Below are positions 25,693-35,271 of a DNA stretch of 64,000 nt, in pieces. Source of the DNA: Ignavibacteria bacterium. Lineage in GTDB: Bacteria > Bacteroidota > Ignavibacteria > Ignavibacteriales > Ignavibacteriaceae. Position 1 is the first letter of the stretch, and every line of letters starts with the position of its first letter. The notes beneath the pieces were generated by a model. The model ran no database searches, was not told the DNA's origin, and was given only the letters and a program-made list of their open reading frames with translations. Where the stretch lies: NCBI GenBank assembly GCA_030684555.1, contig JAUXVN010000017.1, forward strand, positions 1-64,000, written 5' to 3'. The position numbers and the translations under genes are program-made.

Positions 25693-27576
25693 TTATAATG
25701 GAAAATTGATATAGAAAGTTGTTCCTTCACCTTCAACAGATTCAACTTCAATAGTTCCACCATGTTTTTCCATAATGTCTTTACAAAGTATTAATCCAAA
25801 TCCTGTTCCTTTTTCCCCGCGAGTGCCCAAAGTGGTTATGTTGTTATTAAATTGAAAAAGTTTTTGAATATTCTCTTCTTTAATTCCAACTCCATTATCT
25901 TTAACTGAGATTCTTACAGACTCATCATTAATTGAGGTTTGGAAGATTATTTTTCCGTTATCTTTTGAAAATTTTAATGCATTAGATAACAAATTTCTAA
26001 AAAGAGTATTGAAGAGATGTTTGTCAGCGTGTACTGTAACTTCGGTAACAATCTGATTTAAAACATCCATATTTTTAGCTGATATATTTGGTAAGAAAAG
26101 ATTGATGATTTCAGTTATATCTGATTTCACATTTATAAGAGTTGGCTGAAATGAAATTCTTCCTGTTTGCAGTGTTGACCACTCTAATAAATCCTCTAAC
26201 AGTTTATATTGACCTAATAAGGATTTATGAAGTTCCGAACTCATCTGCTTCAATTCATCTAAAGAGAGAGATTCAGCTTCATCAGCAATTATACTTGTAA
26301 TCCCTAAAAATCCGTTAAACGGTCCCTTCAAATCGTGGGAAAGTATCGAAAGGAATTTATCTTTAGCGGCATTAGATTCTTTTAATTCAATACTGATTTT
26401 TTGTAAATTATTTTCGAACTGTTTTCTTTCAGTGATGTCTCTTGCAACAGCAAGAATTTCAAAAGGTTTACTACCACTAAAACGGAATTTAGTTTTAACT
26501 TCAATAGTTTTCGTCTCCCCGCTTTTTGTAATTATTTCAATTTCATAATCAGAAATTTCATTTGGACTAACTAATGCTTTTTGTTTCTCATATTCGGTTA
26601 ATTTTAAGGAATCTTCAACGAGTATCGAATCCAATTTTTTACCGATTAATTCTTCGGGGGCGTACCCAAGAATATTGGTAACAGCCGGACTAATGGATTT
26701 GAAAACTCCGTTAAAATCAAGGGTACAAATGATATCAACTGATTGTTCAAAAAGTTCTCTATAACGTTTTTCACTTTGTTGTAATTCTTCTTCGGCTTTT
26801 TTCCTTTTCAGTATATCCCGCCATACGATATGTAAAATATTTTCACCGCTCACAGAAATTTGAGTTAATACAACTTCAACGGGAAATTCCGTTCCATCTT
26901 TTTTTGAATGAATCCATTCAAATTGATAATAGCCTTTGGTATTTGCAATAGCAATTACATCAGCAGCCTTTTGTGAGGAGAGTTTTCCATCGGGTTGATA
27001 TTTCGGCGAAAACTGGCTTGGCTGCTTGTACAGAATTTCTGATTTGTGCTTATACCCTAATATATTCAAAGCGGCTCTGTTGCAGTCAATTATTCCATGC
27101 ACACCCAATAACAGCACCGGGTCGGTTGATTCAGTAAAGATTTTGCGAAATCTATGTTCACTTTCTAACAGTGCCTCTTGAGCCGTCTTTTGCTTGGTTA
27201 TATCCCGAAAAATACTAAGAATAAATTTTGCTCCGTCTTCGCTCGTAATTTCTGAATTTGAGAGTTCGAACCAAACTTTTTGGTTATTCCAAAGAGTTAA
27301 CTCTCTTTCTATTTGCCTGCCAACCTTTCCGGTTTTTATTCTGTTTATTGCATGCTCAAGTATCGAACTTTGAGAATCTTTAGAATAAATAATAGATAAT
27401 TCTTTACCAATAAGTTCAATTTTATCTAACGAAACCAAATCACAAAAAGCCTTATTAACAAGAATCATTATTCCTTGCTCGTCGATTAGCCGCATTCCGT
27501 CAAATGATTCTTCCCAAACCGACTCGAATAGGGATTTCTCCTTAACATTAGATAATTTATATTTTATAATATTCAT
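25693..27576 (-). CDS. Three-PAS histidine kinase
   Basis: A soluble 627-residue kinase: three PAS domains (about 15-140, 140-265, 265-390; each ends in a DIT/DIL-type motif), DHp with SHDLKGPF (His414) and HATPase (about 510-627, DNGVGIKEENIQ and GTGFGLILCKDI). It has no membrane segments and no receiver. It groups by sequence with the kinases at 20123-22300 and 30872-32449 rather than with its immediate neighbours. Confidence 0.92.
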   Translation of the reverse strand: MNIIKYKLSNVKEKSLFESVWEESFDGMRLIDEQGIMILVNKAFCDLVSLDKIELIGKELSIIYSKDSQSSILEHAINRIKTGKVGRQIERELTLWNNQKVWFELSNSEITSEDGAKFILSIFRDITKQKTAQEALLESEHRFRKIFTESTDPVLLLGVHGIIDCNRAALNILGYKHKSEILYKQPSQFSPKYQPDGKLSSQKAADVIAIANTKGYYQFEWIHSKKDGTEFPVEVVLTQISVSGENILHIVWRDILKRKKAEEELQQSEKRYRELFEQSVDIICTLDFNGVFKSISPAVTNILGYAPEELIGKKLDSILVEDSLKLTEYEKQKALVSPNEISDYEIEIITKSGETKTIEVKTKFRFSGSKPFEILAVARDITERKQFENNLQKISIELKESNAAKDKFLSILSHDLKGPFNGFLGITSIIADEAESLSLDELKQMSSELHKSLLGQYKLLEDLLEWSTLQTGRISFQPTLINVKSDITEIINLFLPNISAKNMDVLNQIVTEVTVHADKHLFNTLFRNLLSNALKFSKDNGKIIFQTSINDESVRISVKDNGVGIKEENIQKLFQFNNNITTLGTRGEKGTGFGLILCKDIMEKHGGTIEVESVEGEGTTFYINFPL

Positions 27577-27625
27577 ACAATTCCATTTATTTCATTTACA
27601 TCTACTTTATTCATCATTATTTCAT

Positions 27626-29128
27626 TTATGAAATTGAATTAATAATTAGTCTAAAAGATGATCCTTTCCCTTTTTCACTATTAATTATCATTTCAATATT
27701 ATTTATATTGGCGTAGTTTTTACATAATGCCATTCCAAGTCCGTTACCATTATAACTCCTGGTATAACCTGCTTCCTCTTGAGTAAATGGTATATAAATA
27801 TTTTTTAGATATTCTTTAGAAATGCCCACGCCTGTATCCCTTATTTCAACTACCATTTTATTATCCAGGATATTATAAACTGAAATGTCTATTGAACCTT
27901 CGTTAGTATATTTAATTGCGTTATCAATAAGATTTGAGATTATTTGATTAAGCATATATTTATCAGCATGTACTAACTGAGAAACCGCATAGTTTTGATA
28001 GTTAAATTGCAGTTGCTTTTCTTTTGCCATTTGAAAGAATTGAAAACAAAGGTCTTCCAGTATGTCTTTATCAATATCAATAATTTCAGGTGAAAAGGAG
28101 TGGTCACCAGTTTTCAATTGCGCCATTTGAATAATTTGATCAATAGTTTTTACTAATCTTTTACCGGCGCTTTCCATTATCTTAAAGCAATTTTTTATAT
28201 TATCATTTATATCAAGCCCTAATTCTTCCTGAATTAGATATGAAAATCCTATAATATTATTTATAGGAGTTCTAATTTCATGCGATATTTGTCCAAGGAA
28301 TTCCGTTTTAAGTTTATCTGACTGTTCTGACAATTCTTTTGCTTCCAACAAAGCCAGCTCAGTCTGTTTCTTTTTAGTAATATCCTTAGCTGTTCCCATT
28401 ACAGCCGGCGCATCTTTATAAATAATAATTCCGGCAGAAAGATTTATGATTAATTCAATCTCTCTATTTTTATGAAGTCCTTTAATCTCATATTCTTTCT
28501 GAACGGTCGATTCATTTATAGGATTTCTATAATTATCGCATACTTTGTGCCAATCATCGTTTGCAATAAAAGATTCAAAATTTTTATCAATAACTTCGTC
28601 CAAACTATATCCAAAGATATTAGCGAACGAATCATTAGCATATACAATGGATAAGTTTTGAATAATGAAAATTCCATCTCGAGAATTTTCGACTAATGCT
28701 TTAAATAAATATTCTGATTCCTTTATTTTTTTATCAGTTATGCTTTTATACAATGCAATTTCAATAGTTGACTTAAGGTCTACATAAATAAATGGTTTAA
28801 CAATGTAACCATATGGTTTTGTTTGTTTTGCCCTAATTAAAGTTTGCTCGTCAGTATGTGATGTAAGAAATACTACAGGAACTTCATACTGCTCAATTAA
28901 TATTTGAGCGGTTTCAATCCCGTCCATTTCACCCTTTAGATCAATATCCATCAATGCCAAATCGATCTCATTTTCTGCAGCCTCTTTAACTGCACTTTCC
29001 GCTGATTCACAGACAGCAACCACATCATATTGTAAATGGAGAAGGTGTTTCTTTAGTTCAACAGCAATTTTTGTGGAAGCTTCCACAATTAATATTCTAC
29101 TTTTTTTTTGATTCTCACTATTGTGCAC
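27626..29128 (-). CDS. Receiver-PAS-histidine kinase
   Basis: A soluble 500-residue protein: an N-terminal receiver (about 10-130, phospho-Asp in LALMDIDLKG, conserved Lys in YIVKPF), one PAS (140-260, ending GTAKDITKKKQ), DHp with SHEIRTP (His283) and HATPase (about 375-500, RDTGVGISKEY and GNGLGMALCKNY). The order REC-PAS-HK suggests it is activated by phosphate from another kinase, giving cross-talk within the island. It shares the PFTQEEAGYTR segment with the other SHE-type kinases. Confidence 0.92.
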   Translation of the reverse strand: MHNSENQKKSRILIVEASTKIAVELKKHLLHLQYDVVAVCESAESAVKEAAENEIDLALMDIDLKGEMDGIETAQILIEQYEVPVVFLTSHTDEQTLIRAKQTKPYGYIVKPFIYVDLKSTIEIALYKSITDKKIKESEYLFKALVENSRDGIFIIQNLSIVYANDSFANIFGYSLDEVIDKNFESFIANDDWHKVCDNYRNPINESTVQKEYEIKGLHKNREIELIINLSAGIIIYKDAPAVMGTAKDITKKKQTELALLEAKELSEQSDKLKTEFLGQISHEIRTPINNIIGFSYLIQEELGLDINDNIKNCFKIMESAGKRLVKTIDQIIQMAQLKTGDHSFSPEIIDIDKDILEDLCFQFFQMAKEKQLQFNYQNYAVSQLVHADKYMLNQIISNLIDNAIKYTNEGSIDISVYNILDNKMVVEIRDTGVGISKEYLKNIYIPFTQEEAGYTRSYNGNGLGMALCKNYANINNIEMIINSEKGKGSSFRLIINSIS

Positions 29129-29176
29129 AACAATTCCTTTTACTCAAGTGCCAAAAAGACTAATCTCACTTCTACG

Positions 29177-29374
29177 TTAATACTGGTGTCCGGAATTTGA
29201 ATTTTCTTTCAGAAAACTACTTTTCTGTTTTGCTTTACATGAAGCAATTTTAAGTAGTTTAAAATCATTTACTTCGAACGGTTTATTAATTAATCCGGGT
29301 GGAATTATACGGTTTTTAAAATCAAGAACCATAAAGTCGTCACTTGCAGCTATTAAAACTTTTACCATGTCCAT
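29177..29374 (-). pseudogene. Probable receiver-domain remnant
   Basis: A 65-residue frame starting MVKVLIAASDD, like the first strand and acidic pair of a receiver, then jumping to LINKPFEVNDFKLL, like the Lys-Pro-Phe end of a receiver. The middle 70 or so residues with the phospho-accepting Asp are missing, as after an internal deletion. The tail is Ser/Lys-rich without a fold I know. There is no clear ribosome binding site. It sits just upstream of a receiver-kinase gene and just downstream of a diverged intergenic repeat. It could still be expressed, but not as a working receiver. Confidence 0.45.
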
Positions 29375-29419
29375 ATTGAAGTTTATAATTAATGTTATTT
29401 ATTAATTCACCTTACGCAG

Positions 29420-29510
29420 ATGTCATGCTTGCCCGCCTTAGGCTGGTCAGCATCTAAATATTATGGGGAAAACAGATCCCGACCCGCCTAAGTCGGGCGG
29501 GATGACAAGT
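29420..29510. repeat. Diverged intergenic palindromic repeat
   Basis: It starts GATGTCATGCTTGCCC and carries CAGCATCTAAA, then GATCCCGACCCGCC...GGCGGGATGACAAG. The flanks (GTCATGCT / CAGCATC and GATCCCGA / GGGATGACA) match the repeat family elsewhere in the window, but the palindrome cores differ (CCGCCTTAGGC and CCCGCCTAAGTCGGGCGG). It lies between a receiver-remnant frame and a two-receiver gene. Confidence 0.7.
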
Positions 29511-29584
29511 AGTGTTTTTTCCATATCAACTGCATAAGGTGATTTATTAAATACTTTTCGATAAACCTGTTTACGTATGATAAT

Positions 29585-30835
29585 TTAAGGAACAACTTCT
29601 AGAGTTTTCTCACAAATTATACTCAGTCCGATATAATTTAATGCTTTCAGGCAAAACTGAATATTTAGTTGATGTCTGTTTTCAATATCGACATTTTCAA
29701 TTTCACGATTACTATCTGTTTTACTCATGTGAATTTGGGCATTATTGAAAACTTTAATTAATTTATCGGTGATTAAGGTAGACATTAGCGAATATAATTC
29801 GTTGTGCGAAATTGCCACTGAATCATCTATGTTTTCCCCTTCTCCTTCGCTATTTGAATATATTTTTATATGCAAAATTGTTTTACTTTCGGGTTCAATT
29901 AATGATGCAGTTGACTTTAGATTCCAATTATTAAAATGAGTTAGGTCTTCAATTTGGGCAGTTATTTCCTTCATGTAATGATCTCTAAAATATTGTTGAA
30001 CCTCAGAAATTATTTCTTCAGCTAAATTGTCTTTTATTATTTCCTTAATTAAAATGAAAAGATCAATATTGTTAAAAAGTGATTGACTAAAAGATCTGAG
30101 AAATTCGTGTTTAACAGTTGTTTTCTTAATTACACCGGTAAAATATGTTTGTGCTATATGATCATTGATTAAATTTTCTCTGAGTAAAAATATTCCCTTA
30201 AAATTTTTCTCGGGATTATTTTTTACTTTTTGCGCTAAGATTTTTTCATTAAGAATTTCTTGTTTTTCGGTGATCAAGATGTACTGTGGTTTTTTTTCTA
30301 CATAGGTAGTAAGTCCCTCAACACTGTTAGGGGCTTCAATAACAATAAAATTGTTTGATAGTAAGGCAGTGATGAAGGTTCTAAAAGTTTGGTCTTTATC
30401 GATTAACAGAATCTTTTCCTTTTGTGTTTCATCGACCAATTTCCCTCCCCCTACTTTTCTCAATTTTGATTGATTCAGCACATTTCTAATCCGGTCAGCG
30501 TCAACACTAAAATTAATTGGTTTTAAGATATAATCAGAAATACCCTTTGTTAATACACTACTTACGCTTGCTTTATCGTTAATAGCCGTAAGCATTATAA
30601 CCGGAAGTTCGTTTAATCTATTGTCCTCACGTATCGCTTTTAAAGTTGCAATTCCATTCATCACAGGCATTGTTACGTCCAGGAGGATTAAATCAGGGAG
30701 TTCTTCCTCTAATTTCTTAAGTGCTTCGACCCCATTGGAAGCAGTAGTAATTTGGCATTGGAAATTTTTTGTTAGTAATCTTTTAATTATTAGCTGTATT
30801 GTATCGTCGTCTTCAACCACTAAAAATTTGTACAT
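29585..30835 (-). CDS. Double-receiver protein with unknown C-terminal domain
   Basis: A 416-residue cytoplasmic protein. The first domain is a full receiver (1-120: VVEDDD, phospho-Asp in LILLDVTMP, Lys in YILKPI). The second (about 140-225, KILLIDKDQTF) keeps the receiver shape but has YILITEKQ where the Asp strand should be, so it cannot be phosphorylated in the usual way. The C-terminal 180 residues show helices and a charged middle but no family I can name with certainty; a CheX/CheC-like phosphatase fold is only a guess. No DNA-binding helix-turn-helix is seen. It is transcribed just downstream of the kinase at 30872-32449 (36-base gap). Confidence 0.8.
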   Translation of the reverse strand: MYKFLVVEDDDTIQLIIKRLLTKNFQCQITTASNGVEALKKLEEELPDLILLDVTMPVMNGIATLKAIREDNRLNELPVIMLTAINDKASVSSVLTKGISDYILKPINFSVDADRIRNVLNQSKLRKVGGGKLVDETQKEKILLIDKDQTFRTFITALLSNNFIVIEAPNSVEGLTTYVEKKPQYILITEKQEILNEKILAQKVKNNPEKNFKGIFLLRENLINDHIAQTYFTGVIKKTTVKHEFLRSFSQSLFNNIDLFILIKEIIKDNLAEEIISEVQQYFRDHYMKEITAQIEDLTHFNNWNLKSTASLIEPESKTILHIKIYSNSEGEGENIDDSVAISHNELYSLMSTLITDKLIKVFNNAQIHMSKTDSNREIENVDIENRHQLNIQFCLKALNYIGLSIICEKTLEVVP

Positions 30836-30871
30836 AAAGCCACCATATTTATTTACACAAACTTAATAAGT

Positions 30872-32449
30872 TTACAAATATTTCTCTTTATATTTTTTTA
30901 ACGAGAAAGTGAATGTGGATCCTTTTCCTTTTTTACTTTGCAAACTAATTTTTCCCGATAACAATTCAACCATATCTTTGCATAACAACAAACCAAAACC
31001 AGTACCATGTTCATTGTTGGTTCCCTCTGTTGTGAAACCGGTATCTAATCTAAAGAGCAGCTTTTTATTTTCTTCTGAAATACCCACTCCCCAATCTTGA
31101 ATATGAACAAAAACATCGTCTCCAATTTCTTGACACCTTATTTCAATACGGTTTCCTGAATGAGAGAATTTAATTGCATTTGAAATTAAGTTTTCCAGGA
31201 TGGAGTTAAGTATTTTTTCATCAGCATAAACATAAATTTCGCTATTGATTTTATTGATTAGCGTTATATGCTTGTGCTCTGCTAATGCAAAAAGTAAATT
31301 AATAGAATATAAAACAGATTCAAATAAATCAATTTTATCAGGCTTAAATTCTAACTTGCCTGTTTGTAACCTTGACCAGCTTAATAAATTTTCGACTAAC
31401 TTAAAAAGGTTTTTTGTCGAATTATTTATATTCGTTAATAAAGTCTTTATTGAGTCACTATCTAACTCCTCATACTCCTCAAGAAGAATATTGGATATAC
31501 CAATAAGCCCATGGAAAGGGCTTCGTAAATCATGGGCTACAATTGAGAAAAACTTATCCTTACTTGCATTTAAGTTTTTAAGTTGATATTCAGATTCCTG
31601 AAGTTTATAATTAATAACCGACAATTCTTCTGCTTTATCTTCTAATAATTTTTTATGCGTTTGAAGTTCTTCGATAAATGTATTGATTGCTCTTTCGGCA
31701 TCTTTCCTATCTGTAATATCAAAACATGAGCCAACAAAACCAAGGAATTGAGAATCTTTTGTAAACCGTGGAGTAGCTATATCGAAAATCCAACGATAGT
31801 CACCAATTTTGTTTTTAAAACGATATTCGATGTTATATTTTGTTCTTTTCGAATAAGCATCTCCGCAAATATTTGTATAAGCATTAGCATCGTGTGGATG
31901 AACTTTTGATAACCAATTTTCAGTATTTAACTCGTCAATGTTCACTCCTAAGTAATCAGAAAGAGTTTTATTGATGTAAAGCAGCTTGTTTTCGGCAGAA
32001 GTTATCCACACAAATTGAGGCAGACTATCGGTCAGTAATCTAAATCTTTCTTCACTTTCTTGAATTTTTTCATTTAGGTTTGTGTGAAATGATAAATCAA
32101 TTACAACTCCCTGTAACCCGATAAATTCATTTTTAACAAATAAAGAAGTAGAGAAAACAAAAATTGGAAATATGTCCCCATTTTTTTTTAGTCCATCATA
32201 TTCTTTCCCTCTAATGTCTCCACCATTAATAATATCTTTGATATTACTAATTGCTCTTTCTCTATTATTTTCTGCTACCAAATCAAGAACAGAAATACCT
32301 TTCCCCAGGTCTTCTATATTGTACCCGAATGTATCAAGTCCTTTTTGATTAGCATATTTCAGAATAAAATTGTTATCGGTTTGGAAAAAAGTAATTGGCA
32401 GATATTCAGCCAAACCCTCTAACAATATTTCGCATTTGCCATCATTCAT
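30872..32449 (-). CDS. Two-PAS histidine kinase
   Basis: A soluble 525-residue kinase: PAS (about 10-130), PAS of the PAS-PAC type (135-260, GFVGSCFDITDRKDAE), a coiled coil (260-300), DHp with AHDLRSPF (His306) and HATPase (405-520, QDWGVGISEENKK, GTGFGLLLCKDM). No membrane segment or receiver. The receiver protein directly downstream is its likely partner by position. It belongs to the AHDL-type kinases. Confidence 0.92.
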   Translation of the reverse strand: MNDGKCEILLEGLAEYLPITFFQTDNNFILKYANQKGLDTFGYNIEDLGKGISVLDLVAENNRERAISNIKDIINGGDIRGKEYDGLKKNGDIFPIFVFSTSLFVKNEFIGLQGVVIDLSFHTNLNEKIQESEERFRLLTDSLPQFVWITSAENKLLYINKTLSDYLGVNIDELNTENWLSKVHPHDANAYTNICGDAYSKRTKYNIEYRFKNKIGDYRWIFDIATPRFTKDSQFLGFVGSCFDITDRKDAERAINTFIEELQTHKKLLEDKAEELSVINYKLQESEYQLKNLNASKDKFFSIVAHDLRSPFHGLIGISNILLEEYEELDSDSIKTLLTNINNSTKNLFKLVENLLSWSRLQTGKLEFKPDKIDLFESVLYSINLLFALAEHKHITLINKINSEIYVYADEKILNSILENLISNAIKFSHSGNRIEIRCQEIGDDVFVHIQDWGVGISEENKKLLFRLDTGFTTEGTNNEHGTGFGLLLCKDMVELLSGKISLQSKKGKGSTFTFSLKKYKEKYL

Positions 32450-32694
32450 GGTTTTCTCATTATTCTTTGAGTATAAACAAATTCAATAATTTCTATAATT
32501 AATTCAAAAGTCTATTGTTCGAAACAAAAATCAGCACCAATAAAACGGTTGTTACTGTTACTTCCTTTCTATTACCAACAAAAAGTTGTGAATTAAAATA
32601 AGATTGTTTCTTTCCAAAAACCGTTACGGTTTGTACAACACTAATGAAAAGGGGAAGGAATACCGAACATCATTTCGAACAACTATAATAATAA

Positions 32695-34563
32695 TTATTC
32701 ATTTAAATGTGCGACCGGAAAGGATAGAATTATTTTTGTTCCAGTTCCCTTTTCACTTAGGACATCAAAATTGCCACCGAGCATTTTTGTAAGTTTATAT
32801 GCAATTGTTAATCCAAGACCGGCACCCTGGTATTTTCTTGTATATCCAACTTCTTCTTGTGAGAAAGGCTCTAATAAAAATTTCACTTCCCCCGGATTCA
32901 TCCCTTCTCCTGTATCTACTACCGATATTTCAACTTGATCTTCTATCAACTCTGATGAAATTTGTATTTGCCCGTGTGCTGTATATTTTAGAGAGTTCTC
33001 TACCAGTGACATTACAATTTTCTCAAGTTTTATCCAATCAACCTCAACCAACAATTCTTCATCTGATAAAGAAGTAGTAAATTCAATACCCGCCTGTTGA
33101 GCATAGAATCGTTTTTTTTCATAAACAGAACGTAATACTTGATTACAGTTTAATATTACTTTTTCTAAAACTACTTCTTCCGATTCTATTTGTGAAACTT
33201 CAACAATATTACCGAAAAGATTTGTAACTCTGTTTAATACTTCTCTTACAGAAACCATGAACTCACTTATAGTTTCAAAATCATTTGATTGAAGGCAGTC
33301 TTCAATAATTTCAGAATAACCTGATATTGCATTGAATGGTGTACGTATTTCGTGAGACATATTTTCAAGAAAAGCTGTTTTTAATTTGTTTAACTGCTTT
33401 TCCTTATAAATCGATTTTTTAAGTTGATATTCATAATTTTTTTGAGTTGTTACATCTGAAAGTGTTACAATATAAAACCGTTCATGGGTTATATTATAAT
33501 CCATGAAAGAAATTTTTCCGTTGTAGAATTTTTCATTTCTTAAAGATTCAAATTCGATATTAAGGGCGTTGTTAGTATGTAAATCTGAAATTGCAGTTAG
33601 AACTTCTTTTTTGAATTTTTCGTCAAGTATTGAATCAATATTCCCATTCAAAGCATTGGATTTATGAATAGAAAACACTTCACAAAAATTGTTATTGGCA
33701 TTTTCGAAGAGAAATGTAACCCCATCAGCTTTAATAATTAATAGAAGATCTGAAATGTTATTAATAATTAATCGAAGTTTTTTCTCTGACTCCTTAACAA
33801 TCTGATTTTTAAGAAGATAATGAGTTATATCATTTGCTGTTATAATGTAGTTGTGTGATTTATCGGTTGTCCGGAGAATGGGGTTAAGTTTAAATTCTTT
33901 GTATGACAAACTTCCCTTTTCATCAAAATGAACAATAACTTTTGTCCACTCACTTTTTGTTGAAAAGGCTTCACGGGCTTTTTCTATATCCTCTTCACGC
34001 ATTAGTCCGGCTAAAGCATCAGTAAAAAATTGTTTATAAACCTCTTCAATTGTTTTATTCAGAATTTTTTCAATTGATTTAGTCAGGTAGATTATTTCAC
34101 CGAACTCATTTGTAATAATTACAGGAACATTCCCGTATTCAATAGCATTGTGAATGGTGTTAAGCCGGTCTTCCAACTTGAGGCGTTCTTCAACCGAAGT
34201 AAATCTCAGGACAAAATATTCTGCATTTGCTATATAAATACGCTCAACATCAACCGAATAATTTTGGAAGTCGTTTTTAAAATTATACCCTAATTGTAAA
34301 TCGAAGTGAAAACTACTATAGTGGCTTTTAATAAAACCCTTCACGATATGAACCAGGTCAGCATCTGAATTTGCATCAGAGAATGGTTCTCCTTCGTTTT
34401 TATTAAAGGATTGTTTAAATGAATTATTGCAGTAAATTATTTCACTATTACTGTTAATAATAGCAAGGGGATTGGTATCTGGCAATTCCTCAATCTGCTT
34501 ATAATCAGCTAGGGTATTGTAAGTCCTTTTAAACGGATTATTTTCGTTCTGAGATTGATCCAT
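32695..34563 (-). CDS. Three-PAS histidine kinase
   Basis: A soluble 622-residue kinase: three PAS-like domains (about 25-130, 135-255, 260-375; the first is weak), DHp with SHEIRTPF (His404) and HATPase (about 495-620, VDTGEGMNPGEVK, with Glu where the usual Val/Ile sits, and GAGLGLTIAYKL). It shares PFSQEEVGYTR with other SHE-type kinases here. Its start overlaps the end of the unknown gene upstream by 26 bases, indicating coupled translation. A 245-base gap follows with no gene. Confidence 0.92.
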   Translation of the reverse strand: MDQSQNENNPFKRTYNTLADYKQIEELPDTNPLAIINSNSEIIYCNNSFKQSFNKNEGEPFSDANSDADLVHIVKGFIKSHYSSFHFDLQLGYNFKNDFQNYSVDVERIYIANAEYFVLRFTSVEERLKLEDRLNTIHNAIEYGNVPVIITNEFGEIIYLTKSIEKILNKTIEEVYKQFFTDALAGLMREEDIEKAREAFSTKSEWTKVIVHFDEKGSLSYKEFKLNPILRTTDKSHNYIITANDITHYLLKNQIVKESEKKLRLIINNISDLLLIIKADGVTFLFENANNNFCEVFSIHKSNALNGNIDSILDEKFKKEVLTAISDLHTNNALNIEFESLRNEKFYNGKISFMDYNITHERFYIVTLSDVTTQKNYEYQLKKSIYKEKQLNKLKTAFLENMSHEIRTPFNAISGYSEIIEDCLQSNDFETISEFMVSVREVLNRVTNLFGNIVEVSQIESEEVVLEKVILNCNQVLRSVYEKKRFYAQQAGIEFTTSLSDEELLVEVDWIKLEKIVMSLVENSLKYTAHGQIQISSELIEDQVEISVVDTGEGMNPGEVKFLLEPFSQEEVGYTRKYQGAGLGLTIAYKLTKMLGGNFDVLSEKGTGTKIILSFPVAHLNE

Positions 34564-35215
34564 CTATTCGTTTAATATCCTTAATAACAATTTCATCATT
34601 ATAAAACACTTCATCTACCGGAGGCAGAACAAATGTTTCGCCGGTTAGTTTTTCAATAAATATTGCCATCCTGTTTGTAATCTCATTAAATTCCTTAACC
34701 AGTTCAGAGTAAATTCCATCCAGTAGTCTATTTAACAAATCTGTATCGGTATTGGAAAAAATTTTGTCAATCCTTAACAAATAGAGCCGTTCAAACAAAA
34801 GAGGGACTTGTACCAATTTTAATGAATTAATGGAAATAATATCTTTAATATCATATGTTCTTGTTGTAAGATTCAGATTCAATTTTTGATCATCATTTTT
34901 TTCACGTTGAACATTACAAATGCTGTAGTCGATAAATATTAATGGTTGTTTATTTTTAACATCAACTGAAGTTAGAAATTCGAAACCATCAAAAGTAAAA
35001 CTTATTTCAATAATTCCGTTTTTGTTTTGATGCATCTTTTTTAGCTGCCACTTGAGACGTGACAGGTATATAAGAGCAGAAGAGTATACGATTGAATCAG
35101 AAACATTGTTAGACGCAGAATATCCAGATAAAGCGCCGCGTTGTACAGCAGAAAAATTTCCTGATTTTGTATAACCTTCAGTTGAACTTGAAATATTTGA
35201 TATTTTATTTAACAT
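34538..35215 (-). CDS. Unknown protein with disordered N-terminus
   Basis: A 225-residue protein with no family I recognise. The first 40 residues are Ser/Asn/Gly-rich, lack a signal peptide and look disordered (for example SNISSSTEGYTKSGN), as in many flagellar type III export substrates. The rest mixes helices and strands (RLKWQLKKM, EISFTFDGFEFL, LLNRLLDGIYSELVKEF). It overlaps the kinase downstream by 26 bases and follows REC genes and the stator operon. A role as regulator or target of that kinase fits the coupling, but this is inference. Confidence 0.7.
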   Translation of the reverse strand: MLNKISNISSSTEGYTKSGNFSAVQRGALSGYSASNNVSDSIVYSSALIYLSRLKWQLKKMHQNKNGIIEISFTFDGFEFLTSVDVKNKQPLIFIDYSICNVQREKNDDQKLNLNLTTRTYDIKDIISINSLKLVQVPLLFERLYLLRIDKIFSNTDTDLLNRLLDGIYSELVKEFNEITNRMAIFIEKLTGETFVLPPVDEVFYNDEIVIKDIKRIDGSISERK

Positions 35216-35271
35216 GCCTATTTCCTCAACTTATTATCGAAGAATCCGGCAAATAATTGAGGGTTATAAAT

